Part shown: positions 33,384 through 41,915 of the stretch, in pieces
How the letters are laid out: each line of letters starts with the position of its first letter
Numbering within the stretch: position 1 is the stretch's first letter
Assembly (NCBI RefSeq): GCF_010667645.1
Contig: NZ_WHZV01000012.1
Coordinates: 1 to 62,934, forward strand
Origin: Bifidobacterium platyrrhinorum
GTDB taxonomy: Bacteria > Actinomycetota > Actinomycetes > Actinomycetales > Bifidobacteriaceae
Direction of reading: 5' to 3'
DNA: 62,934 nt
Position numbers and translations under genes: made by a program
Notes under the pieces: model-generated
Database searches by the model: none
Seen by the model: only the letters and a program-made list of their open reading frames with translations
What the model was told of the DNA's origin: nothing

Positions 33384-33974
33384 TCACTTCGGGTCGACGT
33401 AGGACTGCAGGTAACGGGAGGCGCCCCCGTCCACGTTCGGGTCGATCTGCCACTGGGCGGTCAGGGCGAGGCCCGAGGTCTCGCCGCGCGTGTCCTGCGC
33501 CGGCTCGTTGCCGGTGATCTGGACGACGCCCAGGCGGCGGCGCTTCCGGTTGGACCGGTACACGGTCTCCTGGTAGGCGAACCACTTCTCCGACTGGATG
33601 ATGTCGCTCACGTGGTAGACGCCGTTCGCGTCCGGCTCGCCGATGGTGATGCGGCGGGTCAGTTCGTTGTCCTCCGCGGCGGTGAATGCCAGGGAGAGGT
33701 TGGGGTCGGCGGTGAGCAGGTAGCCGGGCTGGTGGAATTCGCTCGCGTCGTCCGCGTCGCGGGAGTCCTGCGGCGCACCGTCGGACGTGATCAGGCCGAC
33801 CGAGCTGGTGGCGACGGGGAAGATGTCGGCGAGCTCGGTGATCGGGTCGGCGACGCTCGGCGCGATCATGTCGGCCGTGAGCTTCTTCGTCGCGTCGTAT
33901 GGGGCGAGCAGAATCTTGCTGGTCTTGACGTACTTGACGTCTTCCAGATTGTTTCCATCGGCGTCTCGTGCCAT
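33384..33974 (-). CDS. Major tail (tube) protein
   Basis: A 196-residue protein between the tail terminator and the chaperones, the normal site for the tail tube gene. The N-terminal DVKYVKTSKILLAPYDATKK segment, a beta-rich core and the C-terminal QWQIDPNVDGGASRYLQSYV fit siphophage major tail proteins. It polymerises around the tape measure. A hairpin follows the gene. Confidence 0.8.
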   Translation of the reverse strand: MARDADGNNLEDVKYVKTSKILLAPYDATKKLTADMIAPSVADPITELADIFPVATSSVGLITSDGAPQDSRDADDASEFHQPGYLLTADPNLSLAFTAAEDNELTRRITIGEPDANGVYHVSDIIQSEKWFAYQETVYRSNRKRRRLGVVQITGNEPAQDTRGETSGLALTAQWQIDPNVDGGASRYLQSYVDPK

Positions 33975-33984
33975 GGAATCCTCC

Positions 33985-34407
33985 TTAATCTATTGGTTCG
34001 CCGGCCGCCATGAGACCGACGATGAGGTAGTAATGGGCGTATTCGGCCTCTTCCGTGACCGCGTAGGGGCCGTTGCAGGAGCCGTAGTCGACCGCGATGA
34101 CCGGCGAGCCGGACGCGGATTGCAATGCGGTTTCGTCCGTGAGCAGCGCGGAGACACGGCGCGCGAGGTCCTTGCATGGCTTGTCGCGCGCCTGATTCCA
34201 GCCGAGCACGTTCACGCCTATGGACCGCGTATATTCGAGGAATTCGTCGCGGTCACCGCCGTCGTCGCGGATGGTGACGAGCGGATAGGCGCCGACATAG
34301 TCCGGCGGCGTCTTGTTCTTGACCTTCAAACCCGGCACGTCGGGCAGTCGGGCGCGCAGGTAGTCGCACAGCCACTGCTCGAGGTCAGGCGGGACGACGC
34401 CGGTCAT
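33985..34407 (-). CDS. Tail terminator / tail-completion protein
   Basis: A 140-residue protein starting at 34407 with a 4-base overlap with the previous gene. LEQWLCDYLRARLPDVPGLK at the N-terminus, the VTIRDDGG segment and RDKPCKDLARRVSALLTDET resemble the tail-terminator (gpU-like) family, which caps the finished tube and joins it to the head. Position before the tail tube gene agrees. Confidence 0.7.
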   Translation of the reverse strand: MTGVVPPDLEQWLCDYLRARLPDVPGLKVKNKTPPDYVGAYPLVTIRDDGGDRDEFLEYTRSIGVNVLGWNQARDKPCKDLARRVSALLTDETALQSASGSPVIAVDYGSCNGPYAVTEEAEYAHYYLIVGLMAAGEPID

Positions 34408-34694
34408 GACTTCGCCGCCTTCAACGCCTTGGTGAGGTTGCCGGTCTGCGATTCGACGAGCATGGTCTTCGGGTCGTGGCCGACGACCATGTAGGTGGTG
34501 CGGTGCTCGTGCTGCACCGTCTCCACCGCCAGCCCGTCCCGGTAGGCGCCCGTGTCGACTGGCGCATTGGACCGGGCCGCCGCCAGCGCCTTCTCCGCGG
34601 CGCCGCGGCACATGGCGCGCACGCCGGCCGAGTTGAGGATCTCGTCGAACACCGACTCGTTGAAATCGATGTAGGTCTGTCCGTATCCGGCCAT
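34404..34694 (-). CDS. HK97 gp10-like head-tail/tail-completion protein
   Basis: A 96-residue protein with NAPVDTGAYRDGL, the hallmark PVDTGxxR(x)xL motif of HK97-gp10-like proteins. It is short for the family but otherwise regular, and ends in a basic helix (NLTKALKAAKS). It lies between head-tail connector genes and the tail terminator gene. Confidence 0.8.
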   Translation of the reverse strand: MAGYGQTYIDFNESVFDEILNSAGVRAMCRGAAEKALAAARSNAPVDTGAYRDGLAVETVQHEHRTTYMVVGHDPKTMLVESQTGNLTKALKAAKS

Positions 34695-34697
34695 CGG

Positions 34698-35081
34698 TCA
34701 TCCTTTCCACTCGGTGAGCTGGATCTCGGTGGTGGGATGCCAGCCGGTGAACGCGTTCACGTCCCGGCTGGGTACCCCGGTCACCGACCAGACGACCCCG
34801 TCGGCCGGGTCGGCGCGGATACGGTCGCCCACCCGGATGTCCACGGTCGGGTCCGGGACAGTGAGGTAGGCGGCGGTCGTGGTGCGCCGGTCAAGCACGT
34901 CCGGGGTGCGCATCGACGACGAGGACGCGAGCGCGCCGCGGAATGCGAGTTGCTCGGGGTCGGTCCAGTCGTCGGTGGTGTCGGTCGGGTCGTAGTCGTC
35001 GGCCACGGGGCGGGCGCGTAGGCGTATGAAGCGTCTGGCGCCGGGCATGCTGACGGTGTTGAGGTCGTCGAGCAGGCTCAT
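34698..35081 (-). CDS. Head-closure / stopper protein
   Basis: A 127-residue protein starting at 35081, overlapping the adaptor gene by four bases. The beta-rich C-terminus DPTVDIRVGDRIRADPADG is typical of SPP1 gp16/HK97 gp7-type head completion proteins, where a VxxGDRI loop is common. It seals the packaged head before tail joining. Confidence 0.72.
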   Translation of the reverse strand: MSLLDDLNTVSMPGARRFIRLRARPVADDYDPTDTTDDWTDPEQLAFRGALASSSSMRTPDVLDRRTTTAAYLTVPDPTVDIRVGDRIRADPADGVVWSVTGVPSRDVNAFTGWHPTTEIQLTEWKG

Positions 35082-35599
35082 GGCATGGCTCCCAGCCGGT
35101 ACGGGTTGAGTTTGGCCATTTCGTCGGCCATGAGGGTCACGTTGTAGGTGACGGTCGAACCGTTGACGGATTGGGATTGGATGACGCCTGCTGCGGCGGT
35201 CGCGGCCCGTTTGGCGGCGTTGACGAGTACGCCCTGCACGTCTGGTACGTCGTCGAGTGGCCAGCCGGCGTGGATGCGGTAGTGGACCGCGGCCACGCCG
35301 GTGGGGAAGGTTCCGCTCATGCATTCGATGAGGCCGGTGGCGGGGTCGTATGCGTGGGCGATGGGTTTGCCGTCGCGGCCGGTGAGCTCGTCGATTGTGG
35401 TGACGTGGCGTGCGGGCAGGCGCAGGACGGTGCCGCCGCGGCTGTTGATCGCTCCCGTCAGTTCGATGTTCGGGGCGATGTGCCAGCCGCAGTAGCGGCG
35501 GATGGCGGCCTGTGCGGCGTGGAGCCAGAAGAGGCCGTCCGCGTCGAACGTCGCCGGGTCGGTGATGATGTCCGGCATGGCCGGCGCGGTTTCGTCCAT
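35078..35599 (-). CDS. Head-tail connector adaptor (gp6-like)
   Basis: A 173-residue protein. The segment LHAAQAAIRRYCGWHIAPN is the characteristic N-terminal helix and CGW motif of phage gp6-like adaptor proteins. It binds the portal on the outside of the capsid. The gene order capsid, collagen-like protein, adaptor, stopper, gp10-like, terminator is standard except for the inserted collagen-like gene. Confidence 0.8.
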   Translation of the reverse strand: MDETAPAMPDIITDPATFDADGLFWLHAAQAAIRRYCGWHIAPNIELTGAINSRGGTVLRLPARHVTTIDELTGRDGKPIAHAYDPATGLIECMSGTFPTGVAAVHYRIHAGWPLDDVPDVQGVLVNAAKRAATAAAGVIQSQSVNGSTVTYNVTLMADEMAKLNPYRLGAMP

Positions 35600-35618
35600 G
35601 CTTGATCCTCCCCTCCGG

Positions 35619-36059
35619 CTACTGGATGGCGGACGGCTGGTCCATGGGCTGGTCGCCTGCCGCGGCCGCGGTGGTGACGGTGATCGCGTGCGCCGCGTTG
35701 GCGGTGTCGGTCCAGGTGCCGGCGGTGACCTTGCCGCTGGTGTCGGTGGTCAGGGCGATGGCTTTGACACCCACGCCGGCCGCGCCGTTGGAGCCGTTCT
35801 TGCCCGCGGCCCCCGGGCTTCCCGCAGGGCCGGTGGCGCCGGCGGGGATGCCCAAGGTGAGCACGCCGCCGGCCAGCGTCGCGGTCGGCGCCGTGCCGGC
35901 GGCGAGCGCGGTGGCTTTGACGCTGGTGATGGCGCCGCCGCTGATCTTGGACAAGTCGATGGGGTTGCCGTCGGTGTCCAGGAGGGTGAGGCGGGTGGTG
36001 TATTGGGTGGGGTCGGCCGTGGTGTCGGTGACGGTGGCGGTCATGGTCGCATCGGTCAT
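35619..36059 (-). CDS. Collagen-like head fibre / decoration protein
   Basis: A 146-residue protein with an N-terminal beta domain (TTRLTLLDTDGNPIDLSKIS), a short collagen-like G-x-y stretch (GATGPAGSPGAAGKNG) and a C-terminal alanine/threonine-rich part. Position just downstream of the capsid gene suggests a trimeric decoration or head fibre. The start overlaps the Ig-like frame at 36056. Confidence 0.65.
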   Translation of the reverse strand: MTDATMTATVTDTTADPTQYTTRLTLLDTDGNPIDLSKISGGAITSVKATALAAGTAPTATLAGGVLTLGIPAGATGPAGSPGAAGKNGSNGAAGVGVKAIALTTDTSGKVTAGTWTDTANAAHAITVTTAAAAGDQPMDQPSAIQ

Positions 36060-36223
36060 GATTCCTCTTTTTCGATGGTGGCGATGGCCGGGTTTTCGAT
36101 CTCGGCCGTGAATTCCTGTGACGCGTTGGCTGGGAGGACCGATACCTCGAGTCTCGCCGTCTCCCCCACCCTCATTGCGAGGGTGTCGGGTGTGACGGTG
36201 ATGCTCTCGGCGTCAGGCGTCAC
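36056..36223 (-). CDS. Ig-like domain read as capsid C-terminal extension by -1 frameshift
   Basis: A 55-residue Ig-like (Big_2-type) domain: VTPDTLAMRVGETARLEVSV, then PANASQEFTAEIENPAIATI. A GTG overlapping the capsid stop could start it, but there is no ribosome site. A slippery GGGAAAA lies six codons before the capsid stop. A -1 slip there reads GKSHEVTPDAESITV straight into this domain. Capsid-Ig fusions made by frameshifting are known in other phages. The domain is a close paralogue of the last repeat in the 21689-22390 protein. Confidence 0.75.
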   Translation of the reverse strand: MTPDAESITVTPDTLAMRVGETARLEVSVLPANASQEFTAEIENPAIATIEKEES

Positions 36224-37422
36224 TTCGTGGCTTTTCCCAGCGTGACCTTGACGAAGGCCTGCGGGTACTTGACCTGCAGGCCGATGCGTTCGCGCACGCG
36301 GAAGGTGATGAGGTCGGAGGTGAAGTCCTCGGCGTGGCTGTTGGTGGACTCGGCGCGCAGTCCGCCCTTGCGGATGACGGCGCCGCCGAGCTTGAAGGCG
36401 CCGACGAGTGCGGTGCCCTGGGCGATGGCCTCGGTGACGACGGTCTTGAGTCCCCACAGGGGCGGGTCCTGCATGATCGTGCCGTTGCCGTACTGGCCGT
36501 TGAAGTAGCCGCCGCCGTAGTACTGGCCGTTCGCGTCCTTGGACAGGCGGATGGTCTCGTAGTCGGCGGGGTTGATGACGAGTGCGTCGGCGCGGAAGCC
36601 GGTGGCGAGCGCGATCTTGGTGCGTGCCTTGAAGATGCGGTCGGGGTCGCTGTCGGTGCCCTGTCCCATGGCTTGGATGCCTTCGCGGTTGAGTAGGCCG
36701 TTGATGTTGGCGTCGATGCCGTCTCCGGAGAGGAGTTGGGTCTCTTCGAGGAGTTGGAGGTTGTAGCGGGCGTGGTTGTTGATCTCCGACACGATGTAGG
36801 CGAGGTCTTCGGCCATGTTGTCGGTGACTTTCCACCATGCGGCGACTTCCTTGAGGCTGTCGGCCTTCCAGCTGGGGGCGGGCAGGTGGGTCTGGGGCTT
36901 CTTGCCGCCTTCGCTCACGGTGCCGGCGCCGCCTTCGAGGGGCCCGTAGACGGGGTATTCGACGGTGTTGGCGTTGCCGGAGAGGGTGACGGTGCCGAGG
37001 AGGTCTGCGACGACGAGGGGTCGTTCGTAGGGCCATACGCCGTTCATGTCGATCTGGGTGATGATCGGCTGGTATCCGGTGCCGGCGGCGCCGTCTCCGA
37101 CGGTCTGGATGTCGGTGGCGGCCTTGTAGTCGGTGGTGGCGAACTGCTTGGCCTCACGTACGGTGAGGCCGGCGTGCTTGAGTTCGGCGGCGTAGTGGTC
37201 GCCGAGCGTGCGCGCGCCCTTGGCCTGCGGGGCCGGGTCGGCATGGTCGTCCGTGAGGTTCTTGACGCCGGAGAACAGGTCGATGCGTTCCTGGAGGCGC
37301 TTGGCTTCCGCGTAATGCTGCTTGAGTTCGGTGACCTGTTCTTCGGTGAGGTTGTCGGCGCCCTTGCTGATGAGGGTCTGTGCCGCCTTCTTCTCGGCGG
37401 CGAGCTGTTCCACGAGGTTCAT
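36220..37422 (-). CDS. Major capsid protein, HK97 fold
   Basis: A 400-residue protein. The N-terminal delta domain is helical and charged (AAEKKAAQTLISKGADNLTE to DLFSGVKNLTDDHAD) and is probably removed by the prohead protease. The core shows typical HK97-family segments: GTGYQPIITQ, SGNANTVEYPV, LLSGDGIDANINGLL, LVINPADYETIRL and the C-terminal LITFRVRERIGLQVKYPQAF. It directly follows the protease gene. A frameshift site near the end permits a minor Ig-extended form. Confidence 0.9.
   Translation of the reverse strand: MNLVEQLAAEKKAAQTLISKGADNLTEEQVTELKQHYAEAKRLQERIDLFSGVKNLTDDHADPAPQAKGARTLGDHYAAELKHAGLTVREAKQFATTDYKAATDIQTVGDGAAGTGYQPIITQIDMNGVWPYERPLVVADLLGTVTLSGNANTVEYPVYGPLEGGAGTVSEGGKKPQTHLPAPSWKADSLKEVAAWWKVTDNMAEDLAYIVSEINNHARYNLQLLEETQLLSGDGIDANINGLLNREGIQAMGQGTDSDPDRIFKARTKIALATGFRADALVINPADYETIRLSKDANGQYYGGGYFNGQYGNGTIMQDPPLWGLKTVVTEAIAQGTALVGAFKLGGAVIRKGGLRAESTNSHAEDFTSDLITFRVRERIGLQVKYPQAFVKVTLGKATK
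36232..36238 (-). promoter_or_regulatory. -1 frameshift slippery heptamer (capsid)
   Basis: G GGA AAA in the zero frame, six codons from the capsid stop. It is identical to the heptamer in the tail chaperone gene. The shifted frame is open into the Ig-like domain. Confidence 0.7.
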
Positions 37423-37435
37423 GTGGGTGTTCTCC

Positions 37436-38290
37436 TTATCTGATGTCGGCCAGCGAGAAGAAGTCGCTGATGTACTGGAATTCGGCGGCCCACGATTGTG
37501 GGTCGAAACTTTTCTTGTCGGACTCGTCCCTGGGCTTGTCGGACTCGTCGTCCGGCTTGTCCGTGGTGTCGTCCGTGGTGTCGTCGGATGGCTTGTCGTC
37601 GTCCGCGGTGTCGTCGCCGGTGGCGGTCGGGGCGGGCTCGTCGGCGGGCTCGGATGCGGGCTTGTCCGTGTCCGGCTCGTCCTTGGGCTTGTCGTCCTCG
37701 GTGTCGTCGGGGCCGGCCATTTCGGTGAGTTGCGCGATGATGCCGCGCAGGGTCTCCCGGTCGGTCTTGCCGGCGCGGCGGCCGGCCTTGACCTCGAGCA
37801 CCTCGGCGCCCTGGTTGGCGGCGAGTTGGACGAGGCTGATCTCGAAGAGCTTGATCTCCCGGATCTCCCGGTACCCGTCCCACGGGCTCTTCGACTCCTC
37901 GTCCTCCACGAACGCGGTCTTCTGGGCGACGAAGCCGATGCTCATCTGGTGGATGAGCCCTCGCTTGAGCAGCTCGTAGGCGCGCTGACCCTCCGGGATG
38001 GACGTGTCAAGGCGGGCGGTGACGAGCAGGCCGTGCTCGTCCTCCACCGCGGATAGGGTCTCGCCGATCACGTCGAAGGGCGAGCCGTCCTTATGCTGCC
38101 AATGAATAGGGATGTGCGCTCCCCCGTCCGGATAGTCGGCGCTGAGGGTGTTGGCGAAGGCTCCTTTGACGATCACGTCGTCGTACATGTCGCGCTCCCA
38201 CGTGGACGCGTAGCCGCGGAAGACGCCCTCTCCCCCGCCGTCGTCCTCGGTGAGCTCCTTGACTTGGAAGCTCTTATGGTCGAGCCTCAT
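37436..38290 (-). CDS. HK97-family prohead protease with acidic scaffold-like tail
   Basis: A 284-residue protein. The N-terminal domain (EGVFRGYASTWERDMYDDVI, HIPIHWQHKDGSPFDVIGET, HQMSIGF) matches the prohead protease family, with the expected His in IHWQHK and Ser in QMSIGF. Residues from about 190 to 265 are a long acidic Asp/Lys/Pro repeat (DDKPSDDTTDDTTDKPDDES), ending in a helical C-terminus (AAEFQYISDFFSLADIR). No separate scaffold gene exists, so this tail may act as one. It overlaps the portal gene. Confidence 0.88.
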   Translation of the reverse strand: MRLDHKSFQVKELTEDDGGGEGVFRGYASTWERDMYDDVIVKGAFANTLSADYPDGGAHIPIHWQHKDGSPFDVIGETLSAVEDEHGLLVTARLDTSIPEGQRAYELLKRGLIHQMSIGFVAQKTAFVEDEESKSPWDGYREIREIKLFEISLVQLAANQGAEVLEVKAGRRAGKTDRETLRGIIAQLTEMAGPDDTEDDKPKDEPDTDKPASEPADEPAPTATGDDTADDDKPSDDTTDDTTDKPDDESDKPRDESDKKSFDPQSWAAEFQYISDFFSLADIR

Positions 38291-39686
38291 CGGCCCCTCC
38301 TTTCATCATGTCGTCCCATTGGGTGCGGAAGCGTGCGTCGTACGCGTACGCCCGCCTGAATTCGGCGAGCATGTCCAGCGCCTTGCCGTTGGGGCTGCTC
38401 GAGGTCTGCGCGTTCTGCGTCTGCCCGCCGTCCTGCGGGCTGGGCTGTCCGCCCTCCGTGACGTTGAGCGGGGTGATGAGCTCGTCGCCTCCCGGCACGG
38501 GCGGCATGTCCAGCAGGGCGCGCGCCCGGTTCGTTTCCATGAACGGGCGGCCGGTCGCCGTGGACAGCGCCTGGTATTGGGTTTCGAGCGTGCCGCGCAG
38601 TTTCGCGTCCAGATTCGCCTTCACATAGCAGTCCGGCTCGCCCAGTGCGGCGGGCAGGGTGAAGTTCAACGCCTCCTCGAAGGCCGTCAAATACGGGAGC
38701 AGTTCCACATTCCAGAGCTTTTCCTTATAGGCGGCGATATTGCTGTTGGTGCCGGTGCGGAAGCCGATGTTCTCCGGGCTGATCTGGAAGGCGAGGGCGA
38801 CCTGCTCGTTGATCTTGTCGCGCGCCTCCAGATCGTTCATGTCGACGGGTTTGAAGAGGCTGCCGATCTCGCGCACCTCCATGCCGTCGCGCAGTGGGAG
38901 CCATGCGCCCTCGCGTCCGCCGCCCGACTGGTAGTTGCGCAGGGCCTCTACGAAGTCGTCGTAGTCCTCCTGCGACTCCCACGGCACCTCCTTGGGACGG
39001 AAGATGTAGGCGGGCGTCTGCGGCGCGTTCGACGAGATCTTGCGCCGATAGGCGGCCATGGCGCGCGCCTCGGCCAGGAGGCTGCGCAGCACATTGGCGA
39101 CGGGATTGCCGAAGTCGAGGCTGTCGAGGTAGCCGATGTCCATGACCACGCGCGGGTCCGGCAGCGGGTAGCGGGTGACGGGGCCCGTCCCGTCGCTGCC
39201 GACCGTGACCTGCGTCAATTCCCCGTACGCGTTCGCCTGGAGGCTGTACGAGTCGGGCGGGATACGGCGCAGCGTGTAGTCCCCGGACGTTTTGTCGAGT
39301 CCGACGACGCACAGCCACCGGTCGTCGAGGAGCATGTCGCGCAACAGTGATTCCACGAACCGTTCGCGCGGACGCAATGGCGACGGGCGCTTCATGAGCC
39401 GTGCGAGCATGGAGTCGGGCGCCTCCTCGGCCGACCCGTCCGCCCGCTTGCGGTACACCTTCAAGGGCAGGGAGGCGATCTGGCGGCTGATGAAGTCGAC
39501 GACGACGCGTACCGCGTATTCGCGCGCGTACAGGCCGTAGGCCATGCCGTAGGAGGGGAAGTCGTCGTCGGTGGGCCAGCTGATCGCCTCGGGCATCGCG
39601 TCCATGATGGTCGGCGTGGCGACCTGTGCGGCCTTGCGTTCCGCGATCGCGGCGGGGCCAGTCAAGAGTCGGGTGAAGAGTCCCAT
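38274..39686 (-). CDS. Portal protein (HK97 family)
   Basis: A 470-residue protein starting at 39686 after AGGAGG. Family features include AREYAVRVVVDFISRQIASL, PLKVYRK, SPLRPRERFVESLLRDMLLD, the RRIPPDSYSL block and ISPENIGFRTGTNSNIAAYK followed by the C-terminal helices. It forms the dodecameric ring through which DNA is packaged and ejected, and it lies between large terminase and protease as in HK97-like phages. Complete. Confidence 0.9.
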   Translation of the reverse strand: MGLFTRLLTGPAAIAERKAAQVATPTIMDAMPEAISWPTDDDFPSYGMAYGLYAREYAVRVVVDFISRQIASLPLKVYRKRADGSAEEAPDSMLARLMKRPSPLRPRERFVESLLRDMLLDDRWLCVVGLDKTSGDYTLRRIPPDSYSLQANAYGELTQVTVGSDGTGPVTRYPLPDPRVVMDIGYLDSLDFGNPVANVLRSLLAEARAMAAYRRKISSNAPQTPAYIFRPKEVPWESQEDYDDFVEALRNYQSGGGREGAWLPLRDGMEVREIGSLFKPVDMNDLEARDKINEQVALAFQISPENIGFRTGTNSNIAAYKEKLWNVELLPYLTAFEEALNFTLPAALGEPDCYVKANLDAKLRGTLETQYQALSTATGRPFMETNRARALLDMPPVPGGDELITPLNVTEGGQPSPQDGGQTQNAQTSSSPNGKALDMLAEFRRAYAYDARFRTQWDDMMKGGADEARP

Positions 39687-39703
39687 AGCCCCTCCTGTCG
39701 GGT

Positions 39704-41299
39704 CTAGCAGTGAATACGGATGCCGGTCGACGGCCGGTATTTCGGCTTCTCCGGTTCCCCGCTCATCGTCTCGAGCGCGTACAGCGCCTGGCTTTCCGCG
39801 ATCAGGCCACTGATCTGCATGACGCTTTTTTGTCGGTCCCATACCTCGACCTCGCCCAGGCGGCGGGTGATCGCGACCGCCGCCTGCTGTTCGATGGCCG
39901 GCTGTGGCAGATGACGGAGTTTCCCGTCGCGTATGCGGTCGCGGAAGCGGCCGGCGGCGGCGCCGACGCGGAAGCCCTCGATCATGTGGACCGTCCACCC
40001 TTCCTCGGTCAGGGGGTCGCAGAAGTCGACGGCCGGGCACCCCTTGGACTGGATCGCGACCTCATGGATGGACGGCCATCTCTCCTTGAGGAGCCGGAGG
40101 TATTTGGGCACCCAGAGCATGCCGTCGCGGCGTACGATCAGCTCGACGTGGGGCAGCCCGTCGGCGCGGTAGCCGGCGGCGGCGATGTACGTGGTCTCCC
40201 GGTCCGCGCTCGTGTCCACGGACAGGACCACGCGCCCGTCGTCGGGAATGGACGACGTGTCGTCGATACCGCGCTTCCACTGCTTCGGGTCGATGTAGGG
40301 GATGATGTCCGCAGTGACCCACTGGCAGAGGACCTCGGTGCGGAACGCGGCCTCGGTCATGCCCTTCTCGAGGTCCGCGACGATGCTGCGGTAGGTCATC
40401 GCCCCGTACCCCATCGACGGGTTCGCCTGGCGTACCGCGTCGCGGTCGTCGATGGCGCACCCGTCGGGCGCGGACCATTCGAAGTAGCCGAAGCTCGCGT
40501 CATGTTCCGCGGCCCACGTGTCTGCGGGCACGTCGCCCGCCTCCACATCCTCGGCCCACGAGGCCACGAGCCGGCGTCCGGAGTCGACCAGCTGGCGCAG
40601 TTTCACGCTGCGGTAATCACCCGCGTTCGAGATGCCCCACAGTTGGCTCGACCAGATCGCCTTCGTGGTCTGCGACACCGCGTTCCACCCGTCCTCGTTG
40701 TACTGCTCGCGCAGCTCGTCGAAGACGACGCGGGCCGCGCTCTTGGACCGGATGGACTTATCCGCGCGCACGATGTACTGCGCCTTGCTGCGGCAGACGA
40801 TCGCCTCCTCGCCATGCGAGTTGTTCACTCGCTGCACGCGCGACTGGAGGGCCGGGACCGCGAGCGCGGCCTCCTCGGCCGTCGACGGCGACGGGTTGCA
40901 CCAGTTCAGCACCGCCTGGTAGGGGGCGCGCGCATTGTCCAGGGTCTGGGCGGCGCCGACCACGAGGAACTTGTACGGGGGCACCCGGTCCGGGTGGCGG
41001 ATGGAGTCGACGAAAAGCCACCAGGCGCACAGGACGCCCATGATCGTGGTCTTGCCGTTCTGACGCGCCACCAGCGTGATGACCTGGCGGAACCGGTAGG
41101 AGCCGTCCGGATTCAATTCGAGCGCATGGATGAGCAGCCACTTCTGCCAGGGGTAGAAGCGTACGCCGAGGAAGCGCTCCGCGAAAGCGATGACGGAGAA
41201 CCCGTTCGACGTCTCCGGGGTCAGCTCGCGCAGCGGGGGCGTGTACATGCGGGGAAGGGTGCGGCCGTGCTCGCCGTCATCGATCTCACCGAGATCCAT
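39704..41299 (-). CDS. Terminase large subunit
   Basis: A 531-residue packaging motor. The ATPase domain has LVARQNGKTT (Walker A-like, about 77-85) and SAARVVFDELRE (Walker B). The nuclease domain begins with LSVDTSADRETT and has further acidic residues downstream. I chose the ATG at 41299 because GGGGAGGG lies just before it; the ATG at 41314 overlapping the small-subunit stop would add five residues. Downstream is the portal gene. Confidence 0.9.
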   Translation of the reverse strand: MDLGEIDDGEHGRTLPRMYTPPLRELTPETSNGFSVIAFAERFLGVRFYPWQKWLLIHALELNPDGSYRFRQVITLVARQNGKTTIMGVLCAWWLFVDSIRHPDRVPPYKFLVVGAAQTLDNARAPYQAVLNWCNPSPSTAEEAALAVPALQSRVQRVNNSHGEEAIVCRSKAQYIVRADKSIRSKSAARVVFDELREQYNEDGWNAVSQTTKAIWSSQLWGISNAGDYRSVKLRQLVDSGRRLVASWAEDVEAGDVPADTWAAEHDASFGYFEWSAPDGCAIDDRDAVRQANPSMGYGAMTYRSIVADLEKGMTEAAFRTEVLCQWVTADIIPYIDPKQWKRGIDDTSSIPDDGRVVLSVDTSADRETTYIAAAGYRADGLPHVELIVRRDGMLWVPKYLRLLKERWPSIHEVAIQSKGCPAVDFCDPLTEEGWTVHMIEGFRVGAAAGRFRDRIRDGKLRHLPQPAIEQQAAVAITRRLGEVEVWDRQKSVMQISGLIAESQALYALETMSGEPEKPKYRPSTGIRIHC

Positions 41300-41310
41300 G
41301 CGCCCTCCCC

Positions 41311-41904
41311 TCATCCGATGCTCGCGAGATACTCCTCGAACTCGTCGGTCACCGGCTTCTGCTCCTTCACCGCGGCCTTCACCCCGACGCGCGCCGCCGG
41401 CGTGGCGCCGAGCTCACGCAGGACGTTCATGAGGTGAGGCACGAGATAGAGGGCCTTGGTGACCTCCTGCCCCGTGCCGTGGCGAAGGGCGTAGTCGATC
41501 TGCCGGGCTATGGCGCGGCCGGACGCGATGACCGCGGCGTCCGCGTCGGTGGTGTCCAGAGCGGCCACGGTATCCTCATAGCTCGAGGTGATCGCCGCGC
41601 CATCATCAGGCTTATCCAGGATGCGCAGACGACGCTCGCTGAGCGCATTGCATGTATCGATGGCCTTGAGGTCGCCCTTCAATGCCAGCGGGTAGGCGGC
41701 ACGGTAGAGAGCGTCGATGCGCTCAAGTTCGAGGGAGCGCTCCGTCTCCTGATCCTTGCCCCGCCGATTGACGGCGAGCGCTCTGCGGATGGCGGCCTCC
41801 GTCGATGTGGTGTCGCGGAAGCCGCAGATGTCGCGGACCTCTGTGAGTGGCATGGAGCCGATGAAGAGGCGGAGGGCTTTCGCGTCCTTCTCTTTGTCTG
41901 CCAT
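41311..41904 (-). CDS. Terminase small subunit
   Basis: A 197-residue protein. An N-terminal HTH-like segment (LTEVRDICGFRDTTSTEAAI) is followed by a helical region (DALYRAAYPLALKGDLKAID, NALSERRLRILD) typical of small terminases, and a C-terminal tail that ends EEYLASIG. It recognises the packaging site and feeds DNA to the large subunit. Its stop overlaps an ATG of the terL gene. Confidence 0.82.
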   Translation of the reverse strand: MADKEKDAKALRLFIGSMPLTEVRDICGFRDTTSTEAAIRRALAVNRRGKDQETERSLELERIDALYRAAYPLALKGDLKAIDTCNALSERRLRILDKPDDGAAITSSYEDTVAALDTTDADAAVIASGRAIARQIDYALRHGTGQEVTKALYLVPHLMNVLRELGATPAARVGVKAAVKEQKPVTDEFEEYLASIG

Positions 41905-41915
41905 GCGGCTCCTCC

